Assembly: GCA_949289635.1 (NCBI GenBank)
Contig: CASEOS010000004.1
Location: 1 to 64,000, forward strand
Direction: 5' to 3'
Length of the DNA stretch: 64,000 nt
Origin: an uncultured Eubacteriales bacterium
GTDB taxonomy: Bacteria; Bacillota; Clostridia; TANB77; CAG-508
The notes beneath the pieces were generated by a model. The model had not been told where the DNA came from. It worked only from the letters and a program-made list of their open reading frames with translations, and did not search any database. Shown piece after piece: positions 56,209 to 64,000 of the stretch. Position 1 is the stretch's first letter. Every line of letters begins with the position of its first letter. The translations under genes and the position numbers were made by a program.

Positions 56209-57966
56209 TCATTTTTTATCAATCATGATGTGGATATCTCGTAATTGATCACGTCTTACATTACCTGGTGCACCCATCATTAAATCTTGAGCTTTACTAT
56301 TTAACGGGAATGCAATTACCTCTCTGATGGTGTCAGAATCAGATAATAACATAAGCATTCTATCAATTCCAGGTGCAATACCAGCATGTGGCGGAGCACC
56401 AAACTGAAAGGCTTTATATAAAGCACCAAATTTGTTTTTTACTTCTTCTTCTGTATAGCCTGCCATGGTAAAAGCTTTTATCATGATATCAATATCATGA
56501 TTTCTAACGGCTCCAGAAGAAAGTTCAATACCATTACATACAATATCATATTGATAAGCTAAAATATCTAAGGGATTTTCATTTTCTAATGCTTCTAAAG
56601 CACCTTGTGGCATAGAAAATGGGTTATGGCTAAAGCTAATTTTTCCATGTTCATCCAGTTCAAACATTGGAAAATCAATAATCCAACAAAATTTGAAAAC
56701 ATGGTCATCAATTAGACCAAGCCTTTTTCCAAGTTCATCTCTAATTTGACCAGATAAAGTTTCTACAACACCAGGAACTTCAGCAATAAAGAATAAACAA
56801 TCTCCTGGTTTTGAATTGGTTCTTTTACACATTTCGATTCTAGTATCATCAGGTATGAATTTGGCAATAGGTCCTTGAAAACTTCCATCATCTAAAATTC
56901 TTAACCAAGCTAGACCTTTTGCTTTCAAATCTTTGATGGCATAATCTGTCATACCTTCGAAAAAGCTTCTTGGCTCATTAGCTACATCATGTGTAGAAAT
57001 AATTCTAACAATTTTTCCTTGGAAAGCACGTAAATCTACATGTTTAAAAACATCTGTTACATCAACAATTTCCAAAGGATTTCTTAAATCTGGTTTATCT
57101 GTTCCGTATTTTAGCATAGCCTCTTTATATGGAATTCTTGGGAATGGATATTCTGCAATTTCTTTATCAGAAAACTTTTTAAATGTGTTATAAATCACAG
57201 GTTCTATTGCTTGAAATACATCTTCTTGTGTAGCAAAACTCATTTCCATATCTAATTGATAGAATTCACCAGGAGCTCTGTCAGCTCTTGCATCTTCATC
57301 TCTAAAACATGGTGCAATTTGAAAATATTTATCAATACCAGAAACCATCAATAATTGTTTGAATTGTTGAGGGGCTTGTGGTAGAGCATAAAATTTTCCA
57401 GGGTGTAATCTACTTGGAACCAAATAATCTCTAGCACCTTCTGGTGAAGAACTTGTAAGGATGGGAGTTTGCACTTCTAAAAATCCTTGTTCAATCATTT
57501 GTGTTCTTAAAAATTGAATGACATTTGCTCTTAATATTAAATTGTTTTTTAATCGATCATTTCGTAAATCTAAGAAACGATATTGTAATCTTAAATCTTC
57601 TCTAATTTCTTGATTTGTGTTAACTTCAAAAGGAAGATTTTGTGTTCTTTTTCCTAAAACCTTAATATCTTCAATTCGAATTTCCACCAAACCGGTTTTA
57701 AGTTTTGGGTTGATGGTTTCTTCATCACGTTTTTTTACTGTACCATATACAGTAACTGTGGATTCAATGGGAATATGTGAAGCAAAATCTACATCTTCAG
57801 CCTTTCCGGAAGTGACAACTTGTGTAATTCCATACATATCACGAATATCTAAGAAAACTAAACCTCCCAAATCTCTAATGGTTTGAACCCATCCACTAAT
57901 TCTAACTTGTTTTCCCACATCATCTAATGTGATTTCATTACAGTTGTGTGTTCTGTACTCATTCAT
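56209..57966 (-). CDS. aspS: Aspartate--tRNA ligase
   Basis: A 585-residue class II synthetase of bacterial type. The N-terminal anticodon-binding OB fold is at residues 1-110 (VRISGWVQTIRDLGGLVFLDIRD), motif 2 is FRDEDARADRAPGEFYQLD (about residue 222), a GAD domain lies between, and motif 3 is APGIDRMLMLL. Leu in RDLGG is the residue of discriminating enzymes at that position, which argues against tRNA-Asn charging, though this is a weak criterion. AAAGGAATG precedes the ATG. A T-box leader is upstream. Confidence 0.97.
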   Translation of the reverse strand: MNEYRTHNCNEITLDDVGKQVRISGWVQTIRDLGGLVFLDIRDMYGITQVVTSGKAEDVDFASHIPIESTVTVYGTVKKRDEETINPKLKTGLVEIRIEDIKVLGKRTQNLPFEVNTNQEIREDLRLQYRFLDLRNDRLKNNLILRANVIQFLRTQMIEQGFLEVQTPILTSSSPEGARDYLVPSRLHPGKFYALPQAPQQFKQLLMVSGIDKYFQIAPCFRDEDARADRAPGEFYQLDMEMSFATQEDVFQAIEPVIYNTFKKFSDKEIAEYPFPRIPYKEAMLKYGTDKPDLRNPLEIVDVTDVFKHVDLRAFQGKIVRIISTHDVANEPRSFFEGMTDYAIKDLKAKGLAWLRILDDGSFQGPIAKFIPDDTRIEMCKRTNSKPGDCLFFIAEVPGVVETLSGQIRDELGKRLGLIDDHVFKFCWIIDFPMFELDEHGKISFSHNPFSMPQGALEALENENPLDILAYQYDIVCNGIELSSGAVRNHDIDIMIKAFTMAGYTEEEVKNKFGALYKAFQFGAPPHAGIAPGIDRMLMLLSDSDTIREVIAFPLNSKAQDLMMGAPGNVRRDQLRDIHIMIDKK

Positions 57967-58080
57967 ATTTACTCATTCCTTTCTTAAGGTATAAACTTCA
58001 GTTGAAAAAAATTGTAATTATTTTTCAACTTTACCTCTTTTAAATTTGTTAGAGCATCATTTGTATCCAAAAAAAGGTAC

Positions 58081-58290
58081 AAAAAAACGCCCTTTGCAAA
58101 ATTGCAGGGACGAAATAAATCCGCGGTACCACCCAGCTTGAAAATTAAATAAACGTGCATATCTATTTGATTTTCCACTTTATTAAAAATTGCTCCAATG
58201 TGTTTCACAAGTTTAGGTTGACCTTAAAGGGCTTTCAGCCGGTGACCCTTATTCTCTAAAAGTAACTTCTAACTGCTTTCATTGTACAAA
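58081..58290 (-). promoter_or_regulatory. T-box leader of aspS
   Basis: On the minus strand the T-box GGGTGGTACCGCGG (58134-58121) is followed by a terminator stem GTCCCTGC/GCAAAGGGC and seven T (58112-58081). Upstream, AAGGG and CCCTT with CACCGGCTGAAAG form the distal part of Stem I, and AGAGAAT is the AG-rich box. Uncharged tRNA pairing to the T-box would prevent termination. In the segment expected to hold the specifier (GGTCAACCTAAAC) I see AAC but no GAC codon; which tRNA is read is therefore open. Confidence 0.88.
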
Positions 58291-58320
58291 CGCAAATACA
58301 TTTTTGAAATGTTAACTACT

Positions 58321-58349
58321 ATTTTACACAGTTTATGTAATTTTGTCAA
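58321..58349 (-). promoter_or_regulatory. Promoter of the aspS T-box transcript
   Basis: Minus-strand TTGACA (58349-58344), 17 bases, TAAAAT (58326-58321), just upstream of the T-box Stem I. The stretch from 58350 to 58600 is AT-rich; two weak hairpins (58372-58391 and 58550-58576) are the only structure I see. Confidence 0.7.
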
Positions 58350-58621
58350 GAAATATACATAAAAAAATCCTAGAGTTTTTTACTCTAAGACCAAAAAGTT
58401 ATTTAAATTATATCAATAAAACATTTAAATATCAATAAAATTTATAAAAAATATGAAAGTGCATTTATAAAGAGAAATAAACAAAGAAAGAAAATGTGAA
58501 AGAATACAAAGCTAATAATCACAATGCTTTTGCGAATTTGGGGATTTCTTTAAGTAAAAAACTAAAAGAAATAACCTAGAGTGGATGAATTGTGTAAAAA
58601 CAAAGGAAAAGGAGAGGTATC

Positions 58622-60085
58622 ATGAAAAGAAAAAATGATAAGGGAATTACATTATTAGCGTTAGTTATTACAATTATTGTCTTATTAATTTTAGCAGGAG
58701 TAACAATCGGTGCCATAACAGGAGATGATGGAACAATAGTGAATGCCTCAAAGGCAAAATTTAGAACAGAAATAAGAGATATAGAAGAGAAAATAGAATT
58801 AGAGGAAGTTAATCATAATAATGGAGAGGATTTTCAATTCGGAACATTAAAAGATTTAATCGGAAGAGAAGATGAATATAATGAAATCCTATATATGGAG
58901 GATGGAAAGTTAGTATATTTGGAAGATAAAGTAAGTGATAAACAAGCAAAATGGTTAGAAGAAATGGGAATCAATGCAAAACAAAACATAATTCCTATTT
59001 ATACAGGAGAACAATTTAAGAAAATAGGAACAGGAGAAGAAATTCAAATAGAAGAAGCAGGAGGAGAGGTATACCAGTTTAACATGGATAGTCATTATGT
59101 ATTACAAAATGATATAGACTTAAATTGTAGTGAAGAAAATCAATGGATGCCAATAGGAATATCATCAAATCCATTTAAAGGAATACTAGATGGAAAAGGC
59201 TATGATATATCGGGAATATATATAAATAGTGAAGAAGTACGAAAAGCATTATTTAATTATAATAGTGGAGAAATTAAAAACATTGCATTAAATGGATACA
59301 TAAATGGTTCAAATTTTATTGCAGGAATAGTAGCTGAAAATAGTGCCAGTGGAAAAATTATAAATTGTATAAATAAAGTAGAAATAAATGCTGTATATAT
59401 ATGTGGAGGAATTGTTGGAAGAAATTATGGCGTAATAGAAAATTGTGAAAATAGAGCATATTTAGCTTTGAATTCTGCATCTGGGGGAATATGTGGAGAT
59501 AATCAGAGTAGTGGTAGCGTAAGAGGGTGTTTCAATACAAATGAAATATTGTTGGCAGATTGGGGAATAGGAGGTATTGTAGGAACTAATTCTGGTACAG
59601 TGGAAGAATGTTATAATGTAGGAAACATATTAGCAAGTACAAGCTATGCAAGATATAGTAAAGGAGGAGTTGTTGGAAGAAACTACGGAATAATTAGAAA
59701 ATGCTACAACTTAGCAACAGTGACAGGAAACAGTAACAATTGGAATATTGGAGGAGTTACAGGAAGTAATGAAGAAAGTGGAATTATAGAATTTTCATAT
59801 AATACGGGTAAAATAATTGGAAGTATCACTGTAGGAGGGATTGCAGGAAATAATGTAGGAAATATTCAATATTGCTATACGATTAATACAAATGAAATAA
59901 CAGGAGCCAACACAGGAACATTAGGTAATTGTATGCAATTATCAGAAAGGCAAATGAAAAATGAAGAAAGTATAACATTGGAAGATGGAAGTACAACAAG
60001 TATTCTAGCTTTATTGAATAAAGAAGAAGAATGTTTTATAGAAGATACGAAAAATGATAATAAAGGATATCCTATTTTGAAATAA
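58622..60085 (+). CDS. Prepilin-like protein with GLUG repeats
   Basis: A 487-residue protein. The N-terminus MKRKNDKGITLLALVITIIVLLILAGVTIG is a type III/IV pilin-like signal: a short basic leader, Gly before the hydrophobic helix, but Ile-Thr rather than Phe-Thr after the cleavage site. A region of about 100 residues follows, then residues 190-430 consist of Gly-rich beta repeats of the GLUG type (IVGRNYGVIENCEN, GGIVGTNSGTVEECYNVG, GGVTGSNEESGIIEFSYNTG), expected to form a beta-helix on the cell surface. AGGAGAGG precedes the ATG. No pilus assembly genes are nearby. A surface adhesin role is inferred. Confidence 0.82.
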   Translation: MKRKNDKGITLLALVITIIVLLILAGVTIGAITGDDGTIVNASKAKFRTEIRDIEEKIELEEVNHNNGEDFQFGTLKDLIGREDEYNEILYMEDGKLVYLEDKVSDKQAKWLEEMGINAKQNIIPIYTGEQFKKIGTGEEIQIEEAGGEVYQFNMDSHYVLQNDIDLNCSEENQWMPIGISSNPFKGILDGKGYDISGIYINSEEVRKALFNYNSGEIKNIALNGYINGSNFIAGIVAENSASGKIINCINKVEINAVYICGGIVGRNYGVIENCENRAYLALNSASGGICGDNQSSGSVRGCFNTNEILLADWGIGGIVGTNSGTVEECYNVGNILASTSYARYSKGGVVGRNYGIIRKCYNLATVTGNSNNWNIGGVTGSNEESGIIEFSYNTGKIIGSITVGGIAGNNVGNIQYCYTINTNEITGANTGTLGNCMQLSERQMKNEESITLEDGSTTSILALLNKEEECFIEDTKNDNKGYPILK

Positions 60086-60093
60086 AAAATATA

Positions 60094-60127
60094 AAAAAGT
60101 CTTAGAGCATATATTCTAAGACTTTTA
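60094..60127. terminator. Bidirectional terminator
   Basis: AAAAGTCTTAGA and TCTAAGACTTTT form a stem between the convergent GLUG protein and small membrane protein genes. Confidence 0.8.
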
Positions 60128-60376
60128 AAAACTTTCCTTTTTTACATCATCAATAATCGTAGCGGAAATAATAAAGCTCATGGCAAAATTTAATCCCAAT
60201 ACGATACCTAAAATTCCTATATAATAAATAATTGGATATGTAAAAAATAGCATATATGTAAGTAAAACCATTGCTGAAAGTAAACAAATTATGAAAGAAA
60301 AAGAAAGACCAATTTTCAAAATATGTGATATTTTTTTATCCAAATTCTTATAATTTTGTATCAATATTTTAATCAT
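60125..60376 (-). CDS. Small membrane protein, two helices, unknown function
   Basis: An 83-residue protein with two hydrophobic helices, about residues 20-45 and 48-72, linked by a short turn (FTYPIIYY). The N-terminus (MIKILIQNYKNLDKKISHIL) and C-terminus (DDVKKESF) are charged and probably cytoplasmic. AGAGGTG lies 8 bases before the ATG at 60376; the 41 in-frame codons upstream have no binding site. I do not recognise the family. Confidence 0.7.
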   Translation of the reverse strand: MIKILIQNYKNLDKKISHILKIGLSFSFIICLLSAMVLLTYMLFFTYPIIYYIGILGIVLGLNFAMSFIISATIIDDVKKESF

Positions 60377-60529
60377 AAATGAAACACCTCTATTCATGAA
60401 ATATATATTTATCGTAACATGAAAGTATAGTAAAAACAATGGAAGTTTTAGCCAGTTTATTAAAATAATATAATAAAAAGAATGTATATTAAATAACAAA
60501 ATATTTAGATTTTCAAATACAACAAAAAA

Positions 60530-60720
60530 ACAACTTTTATAGAAAGTTGTTTTTAATAAAAACTATGCATAATCTTTATTTAGTTCTTGGATAGAAAAAG
60601 GTATTTTTCTATCCAAGAACGACGCTTTGCTTTAACGATTGCACACAATTTTACTTGCATAAAATTGGCGCCGAACAATTACGCGGAATTTGAAATATTA
60701 TAAACAAAGAAAATATCTAA
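60530..60720. other. Structured intergenic stretch of unknown role
   Basis: Three hairpins lie here: AACAACTTT/AAAGTTGTT (about 60529-60553), a strong 17-bp stem GTTCTTGGATAGAAAAA with its complement (about 60581-60619), and CAATTTTA/TAAAATTG (about 60649-60668). GC-rich words such as GACGCTTTGC and GGCGCCGAACAATTACGCGG between them are unusual for intergenic DNA in this genome. It is downstream of both rpsT and nothing else, so a small RNA is possible; no known RNA family is recognised. Confidence 0.4.
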
Positions 60721-60721
60721 A

Positions 60722-60757
60722 AAAGCCCGCTATTGTTCTAAGCCATAGCGGCATTTA
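60722..60757 (-). terminator. Terminator of rpsT, overlapping its stop codon
   Basis: On the minus strand GCCGCTAT and AATAGCGGGC pair, followed by six T. The 5' arm codes for the last residues of S20 and the stop codon is in the loop. Confidence 0.8.
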
Positions 60758-61004
60758 ATTTTTTTGATAAATTAGATTTTTTTCTAGCTGCAGTGTTTTT
60801 TACAATAACACCTTTTGTACAAGCTTGATCTATTTTTTTTGTTGCTTCAGAAAATAGAACTTTAGCTTCTTCTACATTTCCAGCTTCAATAGCTTCTTCA
60901 AATTTTCTAACAGCTGATTTATATCCAGATTTTATCATATTATTTCTTAAAGTTTTTTTCTCAATTACTTTAACTCTTTTCTTAGCTGATTTAATATTTG
61001 GCAT
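60738..61004 (-). CDS. rpsT: 30S ribosomal protein S20
   Basis: An 88-residue primary 16S rRNA-binding protein. [21 protein letters not shown], the central helix and the C-terminal [11 protein letters not shown]-like segment ([19 protein letters not shown]) are typical. GGAGGTG precedes the ATG. It is monocistronic with its terminator inside the 3' end. Confidence 0.97.
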   Translation of the reverse strand: MPNIKSAKKRVKVIEKKTLRNNMIKSGYKSAVRKFEEAIEAGNVEEAKVLFSEATKKIDQACTKGVIVKNTAARKKSNLSKKLNAAMA

Positions 61005-61154
61005 CTATAAGCACCTCCTCTTAGTCAATTATTCATTATAACATCTGATATTCTAACACATTTTTTTATGAAATGCAAGCAAATTTTATAATTTATTATT
61101 GTATTATAAAAAAACTTATGATATATTTTTATATAGAGAATAGAAATGAATGTA

Positions 61155-61217
61155 TAGGTCTGTCCCTTTCGTTCCAAAATGGAACGATTTGACACGTCCC
61201 TATCGTTCCAAAAGGAG
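61155..61217. repeat. GGGAC-type repeat before rpiB
   Basis: Plus-strand GGTCTGTCCC, CGTTCC..GGAACG, ACACGTCCC and CGTTCC follow each other. Read on the minus strand this is GGAACGA, AGGGACGTGTCAAA, TCGTTCC and AAGGGACAGACC, the same pattern as at 18760-18825 and 15865-15884. The stem CGTTCC/GGAACG closes the GGGACGTG loop. It ends 4 bases before the rpiB ribosome binding site. Confidence 0.75.
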
Positions 61218-61225
61218 GAAAAAAG

Positions 61226-61672
61226 ATGATAGCAATCGGTTGTGATCATGGAGGATTTAAATTAAAAGAGGAAATAAAGAAATACTTAGATGAGAAAGAT
61301 ATAGAATATATAGATTGTGGTTGTATGAATGAAGAAAGAGTGGATTATCCAAATATTGCAAAAGATGTTGCACTTGCTGTTCAAAAAGGAAAAGCTGAAA
61401 AAGGTATATTAATTTGTCGTTCTGGTTTAGGAATGAGCATTGTTGCTAATAAATTTAAAGGAATTAGAAGTACACCATGCTATAATGAAGAAACTGCAAA
61501 ATTTTCAAGATTACACAATGATAGTAATGTATTAACATTGGGTGCGGATTACGTAAGTGTTAGTGAAGCAGTATGTATAGTAAGAATGTGGCTTGCAACA
61601 GAATTTGAAGGTGGAAGACATATGGAAAGGGTTAAAATTATTGAAGAAATTGAAAATGAAAATATGAAATAG
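61226..61672 (+). CDS. rpiB: Ribose 5-phosphate isomerase B
   Basis: A 148-residue enzyme of the RpiB/LacAB family in the pentose phosphate pathway. GCDHGGFKLK at the N-terminus, DYPNIAKDVA, and GMSIVANKFKGIRS follow the family. The active cysteine lies in ILICRSGLGMS, where Arg-Ser replaces the more usual Gly-Thr after Cys. AAAGGAGG precedes the ATG. The wecA-like gene starts 17 bases downstream and is probably cotranscribed. Confidence 0.93.
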   Translation: MIAIGCDHGGFKLKEEIKKYLDEKDIEYIDCGCMNEERVDYPNIAKDVALAVQKGKAEKGILICRSGLGMSIVANKFKGIRSTPCYNEETAKFSRLHNDSNVLTLGADYVSVSEAVCIVRMWLATEFEGGRHMERVKIIEEIENENMK

Positions 61673-61689
61673 ATACGGAGGAAATGCTT

Positions 61690-62926
61690 ATGTGGGGAGA
61701 TATTGCAATTGCATTTTTGCTTGCATTTATCGTAACATTTATGGCTACACCTTATACAATTAAAATTGCGCATAAAGTGGGTGCAGTAGATGTTCCGAAA
61801 GATCAAAGAAGAATGCACAAAAAAGCAATGCCCAAATTTGGTGGACCAGCAGTTATTTTAGGTTTCTTAGTTTCTGTCATCTATTTATTAATTGTTATGA
61901 GCATAGAAAATTCTATTAATTTATTTCGGAATAGAGCAATATGGAAAGAAACTATTAGGAATGTTTTTAGGAATATTGATTATTTCCGTTACCTGTATAG
62001 TGGATGATATAAAAACAATAAAGCCAATAACAAAACTAATAGGACAAGTATTAGCCGCTATTATAACTGTTGGATTTGGTGTCAGAATAGAAGATATTAC
62101 ATTACCATTTTTAAATACAATAGAAATGCAAGAAATGTTTTCTATTATTATAACGGTTATTTGGATTGTGGGAGTAACCAATGCCATTAATTTGATTGAT
62201 GGATTGGATGGCTTATCATCAGGAATTTCTGTTATATCTGCCATTTCATTATTAATTATATTTGTGTTAAATGATTCACCAATGGTGGCAATTTTATTAA
62301 TAACAGCACTTGCAGGTGCATTGGTTGGTTTTTTACCATTTAATTTTGCTCCAGCAAAAACATTTATAGGGGATACAGGCTCAAACTTTTTAGGATTTTC
62401 ATTATCGATTATTTCTATTTTAGGAGTAGCAAAAACCTATACAGCAGCTGTTATTGTATTACCATTAATTGTGTTAGGATTACCATTGTTTGATACATTT
62501 TGGGCAATTGTTAGAAGATTAATAAAAGGAAAATCTATTAAAGCTATATTTAAAGCAGATAAAGGACATTTACATCATAGAATCGTGGCAAAAGGATTTA
62601 GCCAAAAACAAGCGGTTTTAGTATTATATGGCATTAGTGCCACTTTTGGAATATTTGCGGTAATTATGTTAGAAAGTGGCATATGGAAAGCACTATCATT
62701 CTTACTTATGGTAATTGTAGCAATTAGTTTAGGATATAGAAATTTTAAAACAGAGAAAACGGATAATCAAAGATATGAATGTATAGAATGTAAATATATT
62801 TATAATCCTAAATTTGGAAATGAAAAAGCAGGAATAGAACCAGGAACACCTTTTGAAGATTTACCAGATGATTGGGTCTGCCCAGTTTGCGGAGAAGGAA
62901 AAGATATGTTTGAGATACATCAATAG
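61690..62926 (+). CDS. WecA/TagO-like phospho-sugar transferase fused to rubredoxin, frameshifted
   Basis: An integral membrane enzyme that transfers a sugar-1-phosphate from UDP-sugar to undecaprenyl phosphate, starting teichoic acid or capsule synthesis. [48 protein letters not shown] and the cytoplasmic HLHHR ([13 protein letters not shown]) are diagnostic. The first frame leaves the pattern after NSINLF (about 61923) and a second frame resumes with [11 protein letters not shown]; one extra base in the run at 61924-61927 explains it. The last 50 residues (62771-62923) are a complete rubredoxin: [15 protein letters not shown] and CPVC, four iron ligands, in frame with no stop. Confidence 0.88.
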
Positions 62927-62950
62927 ATATAAAAATGAAAAAAGGATAAC

Positions 62951-62990
62951 AAACGAAGTCATATAGAATGAAATATGACTTCGTTTATTG
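62951..62990 (+). terminator. Terminator of the rpiB-wecA unit
   Basis: AAACGAAGTCATAT and ATATGACTTCGTTT form a perfect 14-bp stem around a short loop, followed by ATTGTTTT. Confidence 0.85.
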
Positions 62991-63011
62991 TTTTAGACAA
63001 CAAGGTTTTGG

Positions 63012-63052
63012 GGTACCCGACTACAATCTTTGATTGTTATGTCGGGTCAGGT
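63012..63052. other. Hairpin with a GATTGTTAT..CGGGT motif
   Basis: ACCCGAC and ACAATC pair with GATTGT and GTCGGGT, an interrupted stem. GATTGTTAT followed by CGGGT also occurs at 104-120 at the start of the window. The rest of 63053-63190 is AT-rich and shows no supported feature. Confidence 0.45.
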
Positions 63053-63194
63053 TATGATTTGTATAAAATAAAAAATATATAAAAGATTATGTAAAATAAT
63101 CAAAAACAGAGAATTTTATATAAAAGTGATTATTTTATAGTTAAAAAGAGGAAAAAACAGTTATTTTAAGATATAAAATGAAAATAAGAACAGA

Positions 63195-63223
63195 TTGACT
63201 TTAATTAATCGAAATGATATAAT
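63195..63223 (+). promoter_or_regulatory. Promoter of the GT2 gene
   Basis: TTGACT (63195-63200), 17 bases, TATAAT (63218-63223). The leader to the ATG at 63355 is about 125 bases with no recognised regulatory structure. Confidence 0.7.
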
Positions 63224-63354
63224 TTGAAGGTATGTTAAAAGAATATAAAAAATTAAGAAAACGAGTATACAAATTATGTATATAAAAGGAAAAAATAAAT
63301 CGCTAATAAATTCAAATAATAAAATAAAATATATGGAAGAATAGAGGAAAAACT

Positions 63355-63999
63355 ATGATAAGTGTAATTATACCAGCATATAACGAGGAAGAAAATATAA
63401 AAACAGTTATAAATATATGTAAAAAAAATAAAGATGTTAGTGAAATTATAGTAGTAAATAATTTAAGTACAGATAGAACAGAAGAAATAGCAAAAGAAGA
63501 AGGAGCAAAAGTAGTCTTTTGTGATAAGCAAGGTAAAGGTTATGCTATGGAAATAGGAATAAAAGAAGTTCAAAATGAATGTATTGTATTTTTAGATGGC
63601 GATATTTCAGATTATTCTGATGATGTGATTTATAAATTATCAGAGCCTATTCTAAATAGAAATATGGATTTTGTAAAAGCGACATTTGACAGAGAAGGAG
63701 GAAGAGTAACAGAATTAGTTGCTAAACCATTATTACATTTATTATTTCCAGATGTAAAATACACACAACCTTTAAGTGGGATGATAGCTGGAAAAAAATC
63801 AGTATTTCAGAAGATAGAATTTGAAAAAGATTATGGAGTTGATATTGGTATTTTGTTAGATATGATAAAATTAAATGTAAACATAGAAGAGATAAAAATC
63901 GGAAAATTAAAAAATGTTTGTAAGAGTTGGAAAGCATTAGAAAAAATGTCTACTGAAGTAATGAGAGCTATCTTAAAAAGAGCAAATGTAAAATGTTAA
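63355..63999 (+). CDS. GT2-family glycosyltransferase
   Basis: A 214-residue GT-A fold enzyme using a nucleotide sugar. VIIPAYNEEENIKTVI at the N-terminus, VVNNLSTDRTEEIA, GKGYAMEIG and the DxD-like metal motif in VFLDGDISDY are standard for family 2. The C-terminal part matches polyprenyl-phosphate-type or glucosyl-3-phosphoglycerate-like enzymes (PLSGMIAGKKS), without membrane helices. The length is short but a stop codon is present at 63997. Location next to a wecA-like gene suggests envelope polysaccharide synthesis; the acceptor is not known. AGAGGAAA precedes the ATG. Confidence 0.9.
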   Translation: MISVIIPAYNEEENIKTVINICKKNKDVSEIIVVNNLSTDRTEEIAKEEGAKVVFCDKQGKGYAMEIGIKEVQNECIVFLDGDISDYSDDVIYKLSEPILNRNMDFVKATFDREGGRVTELVAKPLLHLLFPDVKYTQPLSGMIAGKKSVFQKIEFEKDYGVDIGILLDMIKLNVNIEEIKIGKLKNVCKSWKALEKMSTEVMRAILKRANVKC

Positions 64000-64000
64000 A

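Noticed and set aside
1-64000. tRNA or rRNA genes
   Set aside because: No cloverleaf with TTCRA loop and CCA-type end and no conserved rRNA segment was recognised; the T-box GGTACCGCG is the only tRNA-related element.

Overview
The window is a contiguous piece of chromosome from a low-GC, anaerobic, endospore-forming Firmicute, most likely an uncultured Clostridia member. The evidence is AT-rich DNA with AGA/ATA-rich codon use, strong AGGAGG-type ribosome binding sites, a fermentative set (PflB, PflA, AdhE), a T-box in front of aspS, and sporulation genes (spoIIID, yabG, a SPOCS/LysM coat-morphogenesis protein, yunB, a SpoVB-type flippase). I see no rRNA, tRNA, CRISPR array, phage module or complete insertion sequence.

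Layout. 1-9 kb: an HExxH protein, a 30-bp-repeat coiled-coil protein, leuS, an HD hydrolase, topB and a short-chain dehydrogenase. 9-18.5 kb: mfd, an orphan MazF/PemK-like toxin, a DUF362 ferredoxin protein, two SPOUT RNA methyltransferases, an S1-domain protein and a winged-helix protein. 18.8-28.5 kb: pflA-pflB, a small Xre regulator, an M23 peptidase, a tandem guanylate-kinase-like protein and adhE. 28.5-37 kb: an unknown helical protein, dnaG-rpoD(sigA), mscS and a two-component system. 37-48 kb: a sortase with its LPxTG-type substrate, a CNNM/CorC protein, a WG-repeat lipid-facing protein, a patatin, a cysteine desulfurase, a flavoprotein, a membrane protein and a ThiF/TcdA protein. 48.5-52.7 kb: the spore module spoIIID, yabG, veg, SPOCS-LysM, yunB. 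52.8-64 kb: rplM-rpsI, SpoVB-like flippase, HU, aspS with T-box, a pilin-like GLUG protein, rpsT, rpiB, a WecA/TagO-like enzyme fused to rubredoxin, and a GT2 glycosyltransferase.

The most striking content lies between the genes. Five intergenic spaces (E1-E5) carry 215-330 bp nested hairpins: long, nearly perfect outer arms that differ completely from copy to copy, a conserved asymmetric internal loop, an inner arm that again differs, and a conserved terminal loop. Four further spaces (F-A to F-D) carry a second inverted-repeat family with conserved arms, two of them filled by inserts of the same variable-stem/conserved-loop design, one empty. A third set of small hairpins keeps a GGGGACGG-type loop while swapping the stem. 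E1, E3 and E5 lie between two outward-facing promoters and so are probably not in the mRNAs of their neighbours, which points to DNA-level elements. I know of no described family that matches the whole architecture.

Other points: three genes have good Shine-Dalgarno sequences but only ATT or ATA where the start codon should be; three conserved genes (mfd, the flippase, wecA) each carry one apparent single-base frameshift; adhE has an internal Shine-Dalgarno and in-frame ATG exactly at its alcohol-dehydrogenase domain; and a LPVTG surface protein lacks the membrane anchor that should follow the motif.
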